Below, in pieces: positions 33,656 through 42,507 of a DNA stretch of 64,000 nt. Source of the DNA: an uncultured Thermoanaerobaculia bacterium. Its GTDB lineage: Bacteria > Acidobacteriota > Thermoanaerobaculia > Multivoradales > Multivoraceae. The stretch is from contig OX638294.1 in the NCBI GenBank assembly GCA_951812325.1, positions 4,130,859 to 4,194,858 on the forward strand, read 5' to 3'. The position numbers were made by a program, and so were the translations under genes. Every line of letters begins with the position of its first letter. Positions within the stretch are counted from its first letter, which is position 1. The notes under the pieces were generated by a model, which did no database searches, was not told the origin of the DNA, and saw only the letters and a list, made by a program, of their open reading frames with translations.

Positions 33656-34530
33656 CGGCGGCGTCGGGTTCAGCGCTCAGGGCGCCGCGCCTGGAACTCG
33701 TGGGCGGCGGCGTCGAGCGGCGGGGCCGCTGGCTGCTGCGAAGGGTCGACCTCGTCATTGAGCCGTCGATGCTGACCTCGGTCGTGGGGCCGAACGGGGC
33801 CGGCAAGTCGACTCTGCTGCGGCTGCTCTCCGGTACGTGGCGGCTGACCGAAGGCCAGGTGCTGCTGGGCGGATTCGATCTCGCCGCGCTGCCGCGCCGG
33901 CAGGCGGCGCGGCGGGTGGCCTACGTGCCGCAGTCGGTGCGGCCGGCGTTCGAGTTCACGGTGCGCGAGTTCGTCACCCTCGGCCGGTATCCGCACGAGA
34001 GCCGGCTCTTCGGTACCCGCTCGGCCGACCGTGGCTGGATCGACCGCTGCCTGGACGATACGGACGTGCTGGCGCTCGCCGACCGCAGGGTGACCACGCT
34101 TTCAGGGGGCGAGCTGCAGCGCGTGCTGATGGCTCGCTGCCTTGCCACCGAAGCGGAGGTCCTGTTGCTCGACGAACCAACCTCGAATCTCGATCTGGCC
34201 CACGGTCTGGACCTCCTGGGGCTCGCCCGCCGGCTCGTCGACGAGGGACGTTCGGTCGTTCTCGTCCTGCACGACCTGAACGCCGCCGCCCGCTTCGCCG
34301 ATCGCGTGGCCGTGCTCGACGGCGGCGGCCTGGTTGCGGAGGGTCCGCCCTCCGAGGTCCTGGCGCCGGAGCTCGTGCGGCACGTGTTCCGGGTCGAGGC
34401 GGTGGCCCTGCCGGGCGCCGCGTCGACGGTGTTCGACTTCGAGCCGCTCGCCCGGTCGGATCTGCCTGGTTCCGCCGGTCGCACCGGCCCGGCGCCCGGC
34501 ATGCGGCGCCGAGCGCCGGCCTCCGGCTGA
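33652..34530 (+). CDS. ABC importer ATPase
   Basis: A 292-residue ATPase powering the upstream permease. Walker A is GPNGAGKST, the Q-loop lies in VAYVPQSVRPAFEFTV, the signature is LSGGELQRVLMARCLA, Walker B is VLLLDEPTSNLD and the switch His is in VLVLHDLNAAARF. This sequence style is that of the FhuC/BtuD/FecE subgroup. The C-terminal extension of about 35 residues is Pro/Arg-rich and low in complexity. Start codon and upstream stop overlap as ATGA. Confidence 0.94.
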   Translation: MTAASGSALRAPRLELVGGGVERRGRWLLRRVDLVIEPSMLTSVVGPNGAGKSTLLRLLSGTWRLTEGQVLLGGFDLAALPRRQAARRVAYVPQSVRPAFEFTVREFVTLGRYPHESRLFGTRSADRGWIDRCLDDTDVLALADRRVTTLSGGELQRVLMARCLATEAEVLLLDEPTSNLDLAHGLDLLGLARRLVDEGRSVVLVLHDLNAAARFADRVAVLDGGGLVAEGPPSEVLAPELVRHVFRVEAVALPGAASTVFDFEPLARSDLPGSAGRTGPAPGMRRRAPASG

Positions 34531-34539
34531 CCTGCCGCT

Positions 34540-35574
34540 CTAGCCACCGAACACCCGGGTCAGAGCCTCGGCCGCCTGCGCTGTCTGCTCCGGACTCACG
34601 TCACGGTGCGTCACCAGGCGGATGCGGGTCGGGCTGATCGCCAGGCACAGTACGTCCTCGCGTTCCAGAGCCTCAACGAACTCCTCGGCGCCGCGGCCCG
34701 TGCCCTCGACCGAGAAGATGAGGATGTTCGTGCGCTGCTCGGCGATCAGGGCGACGCCGGGAAGGTCGTTCAACGTGTCCGCCAGCAGACGGGCGTTCTC
34801 GTGGTCCTGGACGAGCAGAGGGGGGCTCTCGTCGAGGGCGACCTCGGCCGCCGCCGCGAGCACGCCGACCTGGCGCATCTGGCCGCCGCACATCTGCCGG
34901 TAGCGGCGGACGTTGCGGATGAAGTCGCGAGAGCCGACGACGATCGACCCGACGGGCGCGCCCAGCCCCTTGGAAAAGCAGAAGGAGAGGGAGTCGACCG
35001 GTCCCGCGGCTTCGACGGGCGTGCAGCCGAGCGCGGTCGCGGCGTTCCACAGCCGGGCGCCGTCGAGGTGGACGCGCAGACCGCGGCGATGGGCCAGGTC
35101 GCAGAGGGCCTGGGTGCGGTCCCGGTCGTAGACCGTGCCGCCGGCCTGGTTGCAGCTGTTCTCCAGGCAGAGCAGCCGGGTTGGGGCCAGCGTGGGGTCG
35201 TCCGGCGCGACCGCGGCCTCGATCTCTTCGGGCTGAAGAGTGCCGTCGTTCGCCGCCGTCACCGGGCGCGGGAACAGGCCGGTGATCCCGGTGATCCCGT
35301 TCATCTCGTGGTTGATGATGTGCGCGCTCGCCTCGAGCAGGACCTCGCTGCCGCGCGGCAGTTCGTGCGCGAGCAGGCAGGACAGGTTGCCCTGGGTGCC
35401 GGAAGGGACGAACAGGGCGGCTTCCCGACCGAGCAGGTCCGCGACGCGCTCCTGGAGCCGGTTGACCGTCGGGTCCTCGCGAAACACGTCGTCGCCGACT
35501 TCGGCAGCCGCCATCGCCCTGCGCATGGCCGGCGACGGCCGCGTCATCGTGTCGGAGCGGAGTTCCACAGGCAT
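34540..35574 (-). CDS. ltaE: Low-specificity L-threonine aldolase
   Basis: PLP-dependent fold-type I enzyme of 344 residues that splits threonine or allo-threonine into glycine and acetaldehyde. It begins with VELRSDTMTRPSPAMRRAM, a strong family signature, and shows VGDDVFREDPTVNRLQ, LFVPSGTQGNLSC, HLDGARLWNAA (Asp binds the PLP ring nitrogen) and SFCFSKGLGAPVGS with the Schiff-base Lys. The length is normal. It diverges from the Ppx/GppA gene, 83 bases away, and is convergent with the ABC importer operon with a 9-base gap. Confidence 0.93.
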   Translation of the reverse strand: MPVELRSDTMTRPSPAMRRAMAAAEVGDDVFREDPTVNRLQERVADLLGREAALFVPSGTQGNLSCLLAHELPRGSEVLLEASAHIINHEMNGITGITGLFPRPVTAANDGTLQPEEIEAAVAPDDPTLAPTRLLCLENSCNQAGGTVYDRDRTQALCDLAHRRGLRVHLDGARLWNAATALGCTPVEAAGPVDSLSFCFSKGLGAPVGSIVVGSRDFIRNVRRYRQMCGGQMRQVGVLAAAAEVALDESPPLLVQDHENARLLADTLNDLPGVALIAEQRTNILIFSVEGTGRGAEEFVEALEREDVLCLAISPTRIRLVTHRDVSPEQTAQAAEALTRVFGG

Positions 35575-35657
35575 GGCGAGCTATCCGAGACTCTGCGACC
35601 GATCCTGGAGCGGGTGACCGGTCCCGAGAAGAGGCGAGCCATCATACTTGCGCGCGA

Positions 35658-37187
35658 ATGGTCGACTCGCAGCACTCGCTCCCTCTTCCGCCGGCGGAGC
35701 CAAAGGTGGTCGCCGCCGCCGACCTGGGCTCCAACAGTTTCCACCTGGTTGTGGCCGAGGTGCGGGGCGGTCAACTCGTGTTCGTCGACCGCCGGAAGGA
35801 GTTCGTGCGACTCGCCGCCGGACTCGACGAGCGCAAGCGGCTGACTCCCGAAGCGACAGCGCGGGCGCTCGACTGTCTCGGTCGATTCGGCGAGAGGGTG
35901 CGCTCGTTTCCGCCGGGGACGGTCCGCGTCGTCGGCACGAACACGCTGCGGCAGGCACGCAACGCCCTCGACCTGCTGGAGGCGGCGCAGCGGTCGCTGG
36001 GGCATCCGGTGGAGATCGTCTCCGGACTCGAGGAAGCGCGGCTGATCTACCTGGGCGTGTCGAGAAGTCTCGCCGGGGACGAACGGCGTCTGGCGGTCGA
36101 CATCGGCGGCGGGTCGACGGAGCTGATCATTGGCGAAGGGTCGCGGCCGCTCGATCTTGAGAGCCTGTACATGGGCTGCGTCAGCTTCAGCCTGCGCCAC
36201 TTCCCCAACGGCCGGGTGAAGGCGAAGCGGTGGGCGCGGGCCGAAATCGCGGCGCTGGTGGAGCTGGAGCCGGTCGAGCGCCGCTTCCGTGCCGGGGCCG
36301 GCTGGACGGTGGCGGTCGGTTCGTCGGGAACCGTCCGGTCGGTGGCGGAAGTCGTGCGGGCCGCGGGTTGGTGCGAGCAGGGCATCACCCTGGAGGCGCT
36401 GCTGTGCCTTCGCGACCTGCTGATCGAACGCGGCAGCACGGTGCGCGGCGGCATCAAGGGTCTGAGCGAAGGCAGGGCGCCGGTCTTCGCCGGCGGCGTC
36501 GCGGTGTTGCTCGCGGTGTTCAAGGCGCTCGGCATCGAACGCATGCGGGTCGCGGGCGGTGCTCTGCGGGAAGGTGCTCTGTACGACCTGCTCGGCCGGC
36601 TGCACCACGAGGACACGCGGCACGCGGCGGTCGAGTCGATGGCCCGCCGCTACCACGTGCAGCCGGATCAGGCCGAGCGCGTGCGGGAGACTGCGCTACA
36701 GCTGCTCGAACAGTGCGCGGCCCCGTGGAATCTCGCCGGAGAGCTTCCCTGGCTCATGCTCTCCTGGGGGGCCCAATTGCACGAGGTCGGCCTCGACATC
36801 AACCATGCCGGCTTCCACAAGCACGGCGCATACATCGTGGAGAACGCGGAGATGCACGGGTTCTCGCTCCAGGAGCACCTGGCTCTCGCGTCGCTGGTGC
36901 GGAGCCATCGGCGCAAGTTCTCGCGCCAGATCTTCGATCGGCTGCCTTCCGCCTGGCGGCGGCCGGCGCGCCGCGTGGCCGTTCTGTTGCGCCTGGCGGT
37001 GGTCCTGCACCGGAGCCGCCGTCCGAAACCCCTGGCGGCAAGGATCGAAGTCGATGGCCGCGATTTGAGGCTCGTGCTGCCGAAGGCGTGGCTCGAGACG
37101 TCGCCCTTGACCCGAGCGGACCTGCGGCAGGAGGCGAAGTTCCTGGCCGCCGCGAAGTACCGGCTGACGGTGGAAGAGGATGGCTGA
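35658..37187 (+). CDS. Ppx/GppA exopolyphosphatase family protein
   Basis: A 509-residue protein: an ASKHA ATPase-fold N-terminal half with AADLGSNSFHLVVAEV and AVDIGGGSTELIIGEG, and a C-terminal HD-like helical half that contains SWGAQLHEVGLDINHAGFHKH with conserved His/Asp. This matches proteobacterial-type exopolyphosphatase or guanosine pentaphosphatase, which degrade polyphosphate or convert pppGpp to ppGpp. The two activities cannot be separated by sequence here. Long C-terminal domain and length resemble E. coli Ppx. It is followed by degraded DNA. Confidence 0.92.
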   Translation: MVDSQHSLPLPPAEPKVVAAADLGSNSFHLVVAEVRGGQLVFVDRRKEFVRLAAGLDERKRLTPEATARALDCLGRFGERVRSFPPGTVRVVGTNTLRQARNALDLLEAAQRSLGHPVEIVSGLEEARLIYLGVSRSLAGDERRLAVDIGGGSTELIIGEGSRPLDLESLYMGCVSFSLRHFPNGRVKAKRWARAEIAALVELEPVERRFRAGAGWTVAVGSSGTVRSVAEVVRAAGWCEQGITLEALLCLRDLLIERGSTVRGGIKGLSEGRAPVFAGGVAVLLAVFKALGIERMRVAGGALREGALYDLLGRLHHEDTRHAAVESMARRYHVQPDQAERVRETALQLLEQCAAPWNLAGELPWLMLSWGAQLHEVGLDINHAGFHKHGAYIVENAEMHGFSLQEHLALASLVRSHRRKFSRQIFDRLPSAWRRPARRVAVLLRLAVVLHRSRRPKPLAARIEVDGRDLRLVLPKAWLETSPLTRADLRQEAKFLAAAKYRLTVEEDG

Positions 37188-37559
37188 AGGGCGACGGTCG
37201 TCGATCTCTCGCCTGGACTTTGCCCCGCCCGATTGACCCGAGGGTGGGTGGAGAGTAGGGACCAGTGGTTTACGACGCGCGCGTCTCCGCGCTCTGCCTC
37301 GGGGCATGGCGTGACCGAGTTCTGGACCGCCGACCGGGACTTCAGCGGCTTTCCTGACCTTCCGACGCGGAATCCGTTGCCGGATTGAGGGCCGGCGCCA
37401 AACGTCAGGCGGTTACGCCCCCGTGCGCGCGGACTCCGATACGGCCGCGGCCATCTCGCCCATCGAGAAGAACACGAAGTCCGTGGTCGGCATCGTCGCG
37501 ACGCGGTCGGTGGCGCCCCAGCTCCCGCCCTCGCAGAGGCTGGTGGTACTGTCGCCGCG
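37188..37559. other. Decay zone between Ppx/GppA and the broken methyltransferase
   Basis: About 370 bases without an intact gene. It contains the VapC-type remnant annotated separately. On the minus strand a reading frame ending at 37413 gives a gene-like tail (ATMPTTDFVFFSMGEMAAAV), perhaps the 3' end of another lost gene, but I recognise no family. Confidence 0.5.
37265..37388 (+). pseudogene. VapC/PIN toxin, C-terminal remnant with frameshift
   Basis: The frame from 37265 reads VVYDARVSALCL and then, after a +1 shift near 37302, HGVTEFWTADRDFSGFPDLP and TRNPLPD before a TGA at 37386-37388. This order (DARxxALC, HGVxExWTADRDFSxFP, xNPL) is the C-terminal third of PIN-domain VapC toxins, including the conserved acidic residues of the active site. 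The N-terminal two thirds are missing and no antitoxin gene is adjacent. It is a dead toxin fragment next to a damaged restriction-modification locus. Confidence 0.75.
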
Positions 37560-38127
37560 ATGAGTTCGGCATCGGCAGAGGAGGCTCGGAACCCTGTCGA
37601 TCCGCTGCTCGAACTCGTGCCGCAGCGTTGGCGGTCCTTCGCGAATCCGCGCCGGGATCTGCCGAAACTCGCCAGGGATCCGAGCGCCACGGCCCGGATC
37701 GAGGCGTTGCTCGGCGAGGTGCCCACGCGCCACGAGCTGTTCCTGGGCGACTCCCGCTCCGTGCCGCCGCTGGCGCCGGAGTCCATCCACCTGGTGGTCA
37801 CGTCGCCGCCGTACTGGACTCTGAAGGAGTATCCGCTCGCATCATCCTGCGCCGTACCCGCTGGAGATCGCCGAGCGGTTGATCCGCATGTTCAGTTTTG
37901 CGGGAGACACGGTGTTCGACCCCTTCATGGGTACCGCCACGACCCAGGCGGCGGCGGCGAAGTGGGGCCGGAACAGCGTCGGTGTTGAGGTCGAGCCGGA
38001 GTACTTCAAGGCCTGCGTGGCACGAATGTCGCACGAGGCGGCCCACATGTTCAGCCGCGTTGAGGTCGTGCCTCGCCCCGGCGCCGACGGTTCGGTGGAC
38101 CCGGAGCGACCGGGCCGAACCCCTTGA
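37560..38127 (+). pseudogene. DNA methyltransferase with internal deletion and frameshift
   Basis: The first frame (from ATG 37560) encodes about 90 residues ending in HLVVTSPPYWTLKEYP; TSPPYW (37800-37817) is the catalytic motif of beta-class N4-cytosine/N6-adenine methyltransferases. Near 37836-37845 the coding sequence jumps to another frame: HPAPYPLEIAERLIRMFSF, then AGDTVFDPFMGTATTQAAAA, the SAM-binding FxGxG region, and EVEPEYFKAC, ending at 38127. The central part (several hundred bases in intact relatives, which have the catalytic and target-recognition regions between these motifs) is absent. The product should be inactive. The nuclease gene downstream overlaps its stop. Confidence 0.82.
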
Positions 38128-38726
38128 CTGTCACGGTTGAAGAGGCGATAGCGCGCCTCTATCGCGTCGCGGTCATCGAGCAGAAGACGACCTCGCCTGT
38201 CAGGCTCTCGGGCTTGGCGGATTTCTGCGTGCAGGAGCTCGAGAAGCGCGGCGTTGCCGGCGTCGGCGCCGAGGTTGCGGTTCAAGGGTTCGGCCGGGTC
38301 AAACAGTGGGATGTCGCCTGGGAACACTCGGGCAAGGCACGGCTGGGGGTCTCCCTCAAGTCGCTTCTCAAGAACATTCCGGGTACGGTCCCGAACCGGA
38401 TCGACGACCTGATTGGCGAAGTGGCCAACGCGCAGCTTCATTCGCCTGAGATCGTCATCGGCTACGTCATGGTCTTCGACCGAAGTCAGGACTCCTGGTC
38501 GAAGAAACACGACTCGACCTGGCTCGGCTTGCTGAAGTCACGTCTGGACCAACTTTCCCGCCGGTCGCCTCCGGCTTGGGCCACCGGTACGTTCCAGGGA
38601 TACGTCCTGGCCGAGGTCGACTTCACGGATGCGCCGGCGTTGCGGTCGGATCCGTCGGACTTCGACCAGTTCTTCGACGGTCTTGTGGAGCACTTGAAGT
38701 TCCGGAATCCCGAGGCCCTCCGCTGA
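38124..38726 (+). CDS. Putative type II restriction endonuclease (PD-(D/E)XK-like)
   Basis: An apparently intact 200-residue protein encoded directly after the methyltransferase remnant, its TTG start overlapping that stop (TTGA). The stretch KQWDVAWEHSGKARLGVSLKSLLKN has the order expected for a PD-(D/E)XK active site: Asp, a beta-strand, then Ser-X-Lys in place of the usual E-X-K. The following NRIDDLIGEVANAQLHSPEIVIGYVMVFD is reminiscent of restriction nucleases. Genetic position supports a restriction role. I cannot name the recognition sequence or subtype. With the cognate methyltransferase broken, the enzyme is either inactive, unexpressed, or protected by a methyltransferase elsewhere. 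Confidence 0.65.
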   Translation: MTVTVEEAIARLYRVAVIEQKTTSPVRLSGLADFCVQELEKRGVAGVGAEVAVQGFGRVKQWDVAWEHSGKARLGVSLKSLLKNIPGTVPNRIDDLIGEVANAQLHSPEIVIGYVMVFDRSQDSWSKKHDSTWLGLLKSRLDQLSRRSPPAWATGTFQGYVLAEVDFTDAPALRSDPSDFDQFFDGLVEHLKFRNPEALR

Positions 38727-38730
38727 CCCT

Positions 38731-38760
38731 GGAGGTTGTGGGCGCGGCCCGACGACCTCC
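38731..38760 (+). terminator. Terminator-like hairpin after the nuclease gene
   Basis: Four bases after the nuclease stop, GGAGGTTGT pairs with ACGACCTCC (nine pairs, one G-U) and an inner GGGC pairs with GCCC around a GCG loop with one bulged base. No T-run follows. It lies between convergent genes and could serve either strand. Confidence 0.5.
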
Positions 38761-38834
38761 AGCCCGTTCCCCAAGCCCGCTGAACAGGCGGGTGTGACCG
38801 CCGCCGCGGCGCCACGCCGCCCCGGCCGTCACCC

Positions 38835-41800
38835 TCAAGGCCGGAACTGGGTCGGCCGCGGCTTGAGCCGGGCCGGCTGCGAGACGATCTTCCAGGCCGT
38901 GTCGATCCATTCGCAGATCATCCGGCGGGTGTCGCGCGGGTCGATCATCTCTTCGATCTGGAAGCGGGAGAGGGGGCCGACGGGGCCGCGGGCGCTTTCG
39001 ATCCTCGCCATCAGCTCCTCCCGGAGGGCTCTCGGGTCTTCGGCTTCGGCCAGTTGGCGCTTGTAGGCGGCTTCGATGCCGCCTTCGGGCGGGATGCCGC
39101 CGGTGTCGGCGGCGGGCCAGGCAACCCGCATGGAGGGTTCGGCGCGGGGCGTGGCGTAGTTGTTGCCGGCGACGCCGAAGCTGCGCCGCATGATGACGGT
39201 GAAGATCGGCGTGGTGACCTGGGAGAAGGCGATCATCCACTGCCCGCCCCAGCGGATCGTGCCGGTGATCTCGTGTTCGAGGCCAACGGCGAAGCCGGGG
39301 TTGTCGACGAGGTTGAGGACCGGCAGGTGAAAGAGGTCGCAGAGGTCGAGGTGGCGGGTGAGCTTGCGGCAGCCTGCGGCGGTGAGCGCGCCGCCGTTCG
39401 CGTGCTGGCTGTCGGAGGCGATGACGCCCACGGGAAAGCCGTTCATGCGCACGAAGCCGGTCACCTGATCGGCGCCCCAGAGCGGGCCGATCTCGAAGAA
39501 GGAGTCCCTGTCCGCCATCAGGCGGATCGCCTTGCGCACGTCGAAGGTCGCGGTGCGCTTGCGGGGAATCAGGTGGAACAGTTCCTCGTCGCGGCGGTCG
39601 TCCGGGTCGTCCGGGTCCGGCGGCACGACGGGGGGCGGCTCGAAGACGGAAGCGGGCAGGTAGGACAGGAAGCGCCGGGTGAGAGCCATCGCCTCCTCCT
39701 CCGTTTCGGCCAGGTTGTCCACCGAGCCGTTGCGGCAGTGGATGTGCCAGCCGCCGAGGTCTTCCTTCGTGATGTCGTAGCCCATCGCGGGGCGGACGAC
39801 CGGCGGTCCGGCGACGAACAACTGCGCGATGTCGCGCACCATGACGGAGAAGTGGCCCAGCACCGCCTTGGCGGCGCCGATGCCGACGACGCTGCCGAGC
39901 AGCAGGTTGACGACCGGCACGGTGCTCAGTTGCTCCGTGTACATCGTGCTGCCGAGGTGGCCCGGCAGGAAGGATCCGCCCGCGCCCGCGACCCGGGGCC
40001 GGCCGGCCTTGATCGCCCCGTGGCTCTCCCTGGCCTTGCTCTCGCCTTCCTTCTTCTGCTGAGGCACCATCGCCGCGACGCTGCCGCCGCCGGACGAGCC
40101 GTCGAGCAGGCGCACCGACGGCGCCCGCAGCTCCAGGGCCAGCTTGTCGAGATGGCGGCTCTTCTCACCGATCGCGCCGTCCGCGTGGCCGCCCCGGGAG
40201 GTGAAGTCGTCGGCGCAGACGACGACGGCGCGCCCCTCGATCCTGCCCCAGCCGCCGACGTGGTTGGCGGGCGTGAAGTCGACGATCGCGCCGTCTTCGT
40301 CGTACGAGGCGAAGCCGGCGATGCTGCCGATCTCGCGGAAGCTGCCGTCGTCCAGCAGGAGATCGATGCGCTCGCGGCAGGTCAGCTTGCCGCGGCTGCG
40401 CTGGCGCACGACGCCGCGTTCGTCGGAGCCGGGCGCCAGCCGCTTGTGCGCAAGCGCCTGCATGGCGGCGACGTCCTCGAGCTGCGGGGCCCAGGTGTCG
40501 TCGCGCTGTTCCGGCTGGAGTTCGACGGCCCCCCTGGCCGGTGCGATGACCGCGACGACCTGGCCAGCCTCCACCGTGTCGCCGGCGGCGAGCGGTTGCA
40601 GCGCCGCCACCGTGCCGGAAAGCGGCGCGGCAACCTGGGACTCCATCTTCATCGCGCTGACGATGAGCAGGGCCTCGCCGGCGGCGACGCGGTCGCCTTC
40701 CGCGACCCGGACCTCCAGGATCGATCCGGCCATGGGACAGGCGACGGCGTGCTGGCCGGGCGCGGCGTCGAGCGCGGCCGCCGACGTTGAGGCGGCTGGC
40801 GCGCCGACGCCGCCGGCCACGGAAACGCCCATGACCGTTGCCTGTTGCCGCAGCAGGGCCAGGGCGCCGTTGCCGCCGGCGCCGGTGGCGGGGGACAGCA
40901 GGTCCGGATGTTCAGCGAGAAGCGTTGTTCGCGCGTCGCCGGCGCGGACCGCGGTGTGGGCGAGGGTCGCCTTCAGTTGATTCAGGTTGGTGGCCAGACC
41001 GCCAACGTGGAACTCGTCAAGGGCCCGGAGAAGGCGGTCGACCGCGGCGACGTGGGAGGCGTCGCCGGAACCGAACGACGAGGAACTCGAAGCCGTGACC
41101 TTGGCGAGCAGCGGGTCGAACTGCGCCGGCGGCGCATAGCCGACGTAGCCGCAGCCGTCGACGCGCACGCCGGGGCCGGTTGGCTCCTTGTAGGCGCTGA
41201 GCGTTCCGGCGCCGCGCGCGACGACCCGGGCCTGGACGGCGGCGCCGCGCGGCGCGCCGACCGCGTCCTGGTTTCCGAGGCCGAGCGAGGCGAGTGTGGC
41301 GCCGTCGGCGATCCGGAACTGCGCTTCAACGAGGTCGATGCCGGTGACCTGCTCGGTCACGGTGTGTTCGACCTGAATGCGCGCGTTGCACTCGATGAAG
41401 AAGTGCTCGCCCGTTTCGGGCACGACGAGGAACTCGACCGTGCCGGCGTTCGCGTAGCCCGCCGCGGCGACCAGCTTGACCGCGTCGGCGAGGATGCGGT
41501 CCCGCAGGTCGCCTTCCATCGCGGGCGCCGGCGCCGTCTCGATCACCTTCTGATTGCGCAACTGGACCGAGCAGTCCCGCTCGTGCAGGTGGACGACGTT
41601 GCCGTCATTGTCCGCGAGCACCTGGACTTCGATGTGGCGCGGCCGTTCGATCAGCTTCTCGAGGAACACGGCGCCGCTGCCGAACGCAGCTTCGGCCTCG
41701 CTCCGGCAGCGGGCGAACGCTTCGGCCATCGCCTCGGCGGACCTGACTCTGCGCATGCCGCGGCCGCCGCCGCCGGCGGCCGCCTTCAGCATGACGGGAT

Positions 41801-42272
41801 AGCCGAGCTGCGCGGCAAGGTTCGCCGCGTCGGCAGCGGATGGAATCGGGTCGTCGCTGCCGGGAACCACCGGGATGTCGAGGGAGGCCGCGAGCCGGCG
41901 GGACCGCACCTTGTCGCCGAACAGCGAGAGCGCGGCCGGCGGCGGGCCGACGAAGGCGAGTCCGGCATCGATGCACCGCAGTGCGAAGTCGACGTTCTCA
42001 GCCAGGAAGCCGTAGCCGGGGTGAACGCAGTCGCAGCCGCTCCGCTGCGCCGCCGCCACCAGCGCCTCCGCGTCGAGGTAGGCGGCGACGGGATCGTCGA
42101 GGGCGCCGTTTCCGATCTGAACGGCCGAGGTCGCGAGCCGGGTGTGAAGCGACAGCGAGTCGGCGGCCGGATAAACGCCGACGGACTCCATGCCGAGCGC
42201 CGAGGCGGCCTTGACGATGCGGATGGCGATCTCGCCGCGGTTGCTGATCAGGACCCGTTCGAGTTGCGGCAT
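38835..42272 (-). CDS. Single-chain acyl-CoA carboxylase (BC-BCCP-CT fusion)
   Basis: One 1145-residue polypeptide combines all carboxylase parts. Residues 1-450 are biotin carboxylase (VLISNRGEIAIRIVKAASALGM; ATP-grasp loop KAAAGGGGRGMR; FIECNARIQVEHTVTEQVTG). Residues about 505-580 are the biotin carrier domain with Lys542 in SAMKMES. Residues about 610-1140 are the carboxyltransferase halves (FASYDEDGAIVDFTPANHVGG; SSGGGSVAAM; NLVDNPGFAVGLEHE). Such fusions resemble the homohexameric long-chain acyl-CoA carboxylases; substrate could be acetyl-, propionyl- or longer acyl-CoA. Enzymes of this kind carboxylate the alpha carbon of the acyl-CoA. The ATG at 42272 begins the BC domain directly. 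Confidence 0.92.
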   Translation of the reverse strand: MPQLERVLISNRGEIAIRIVKAASALGMESVGVYPAADSLSLHTRLATSAVQIGNGALDDPVAAYLDAEALVAAAQRSGCDCVHPGYGFLAENVDFALRCIDAGLAFVGPPPAALSLFGDKVRSRRLAASLDIPVVPGSDDPIPSAADAANLAAQLGYPVMLKAAAGGGGRGMRRVRSAEAMAEAFARCRSEAEAAFGSGAVFLEKLIERPRHIEVQVLADNDGNVVHLHERDCSVQLRNQKVIETAPAPAMEGDLRDRILADAVKLVAAAGYANAGTVEFLVVPETGEHFFIECNARIQVEHTVTEQVTGIDLVEAQFRIADGATLASLGLGNQDAVGAPRGAAVQARVVARGAGTLSAYKEPTGPGVRVDGCGYVGYAPPAQFDPLLAKVTASSSSSFGSGDASHVAAVDRLLRALDEFHVGGLATNLNQLKATLAHTAVRAGDARTTLLAEHPDLLSPATGAGGNGALALLRQQATVMGVSVAGGVGAPAASTSAAALDAAPGQHAVACPMAGSILEVRVAEGDRVAAGEALLIVSAMKMESQVAAPLSGTVAALQPLAAGDTVEAGQVVAVIAPARGAVELQPEQRDDTWAPQLEDVAAMQALAHKRLAPGSDERGVVRQRSRGKLTCRERIDLLLDDGSFREIGSIAGFASYDEDGAIVDFTPANHVGGWGRIEGRAVVVCADDFTSRGGHADGAIGEKSRHLDKLALELRAPSVRLLDGSSGGGSVAAMVPQQKKEGESKARESHGAIKAGRPRVAGAGGSFLPGHLGSTMYTEQLSTVPVVNLLLGSVVGIGAAKAVLGHFSVMVRDIAQLFVAGPPVVRPAMGYDITKEDLGGWHIHCRNGSVDNLAETEEEAMALTRRFLSYLPASVFEPPPVVPPDPDDPDDRRDEELFHLIPRKRTATFDVRKAIRLMADRDSFFEIGPLWGADQVTGFVRMNGFPVGVIASDSQHANGGALTAAGCRKLTRHLDLCDLFHLPVLNLVDNPGFAVGLEHEITGTIRWGGQWMIAFSQVTTPIFTVIMRRSFGVAGNNYATPRAEPSMRVAWPAADTGGIPPEGGIEAAYKRQLAEAEDPRALREELMARIESARGPVGPLSRFQIEEMIDPRDTRRMICEWIDTAWKIVSQPARLKPRPTQFRP

Positions 42273-42300
42273 GGGCTGCCCCCCTTGTTCAGGGGTTGTT

Positions 42301-42336
42301 CGAGGAGGAAGGGGAGAACGAGGAGGAAGGGGAGAA
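42301..42336. repeat. 18-bp tandem duplication
   Basis: CGAGGAGGAAGGGGAGAA occurs twice in succession immediately upstream of the carboxylase gene (divergent from the acetyltransferase gene). Confidence 0.85.
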
Positions 42337-42349
42337 TACAGGGCGTTCG

Positions 42350-42441
42350 CGGCCCGCTATGCTCCCCCTCGCTCCGTCGTCGCGCGTTGCCTGGCCGGCG
42401 CCGGACTGCTCCTGTGCGAGTCGGACTCTGCCACGGGCTGA
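42350..42441 (+). repeat. Dispersed repeat, diverged copy D
   Basis: Shares with copy A the blocks TATGCTCCC, CGTCGCGC, GCCTGGCC, then a diverged GTGCGAGTCGGACTCTGCCA and CGGGCTGATGG. It lies upstream of the acetyltransferase gene and flows directly into a 37-bp tandem duplication. Confidence 0.6.
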
Positions 42442-42507
42442 TGGCCCGCCCGAGCTTCTGACCCGTTCCACCGGCCGATGGCCCGTCCGGGCTTCTGACC
42501 TGTTCCA
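42440..42507. repeat. 37-bp tandem duplication ending at a start codon
   Basis: Two units starting GATGGCCCG at 42440 and 42477, each running through GCTTCTGACC and GTTCCA. The second unit ends at the ATG of the GNAT gene (42507), so the leader of that gene was duplicated. Confidence 0.85.
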
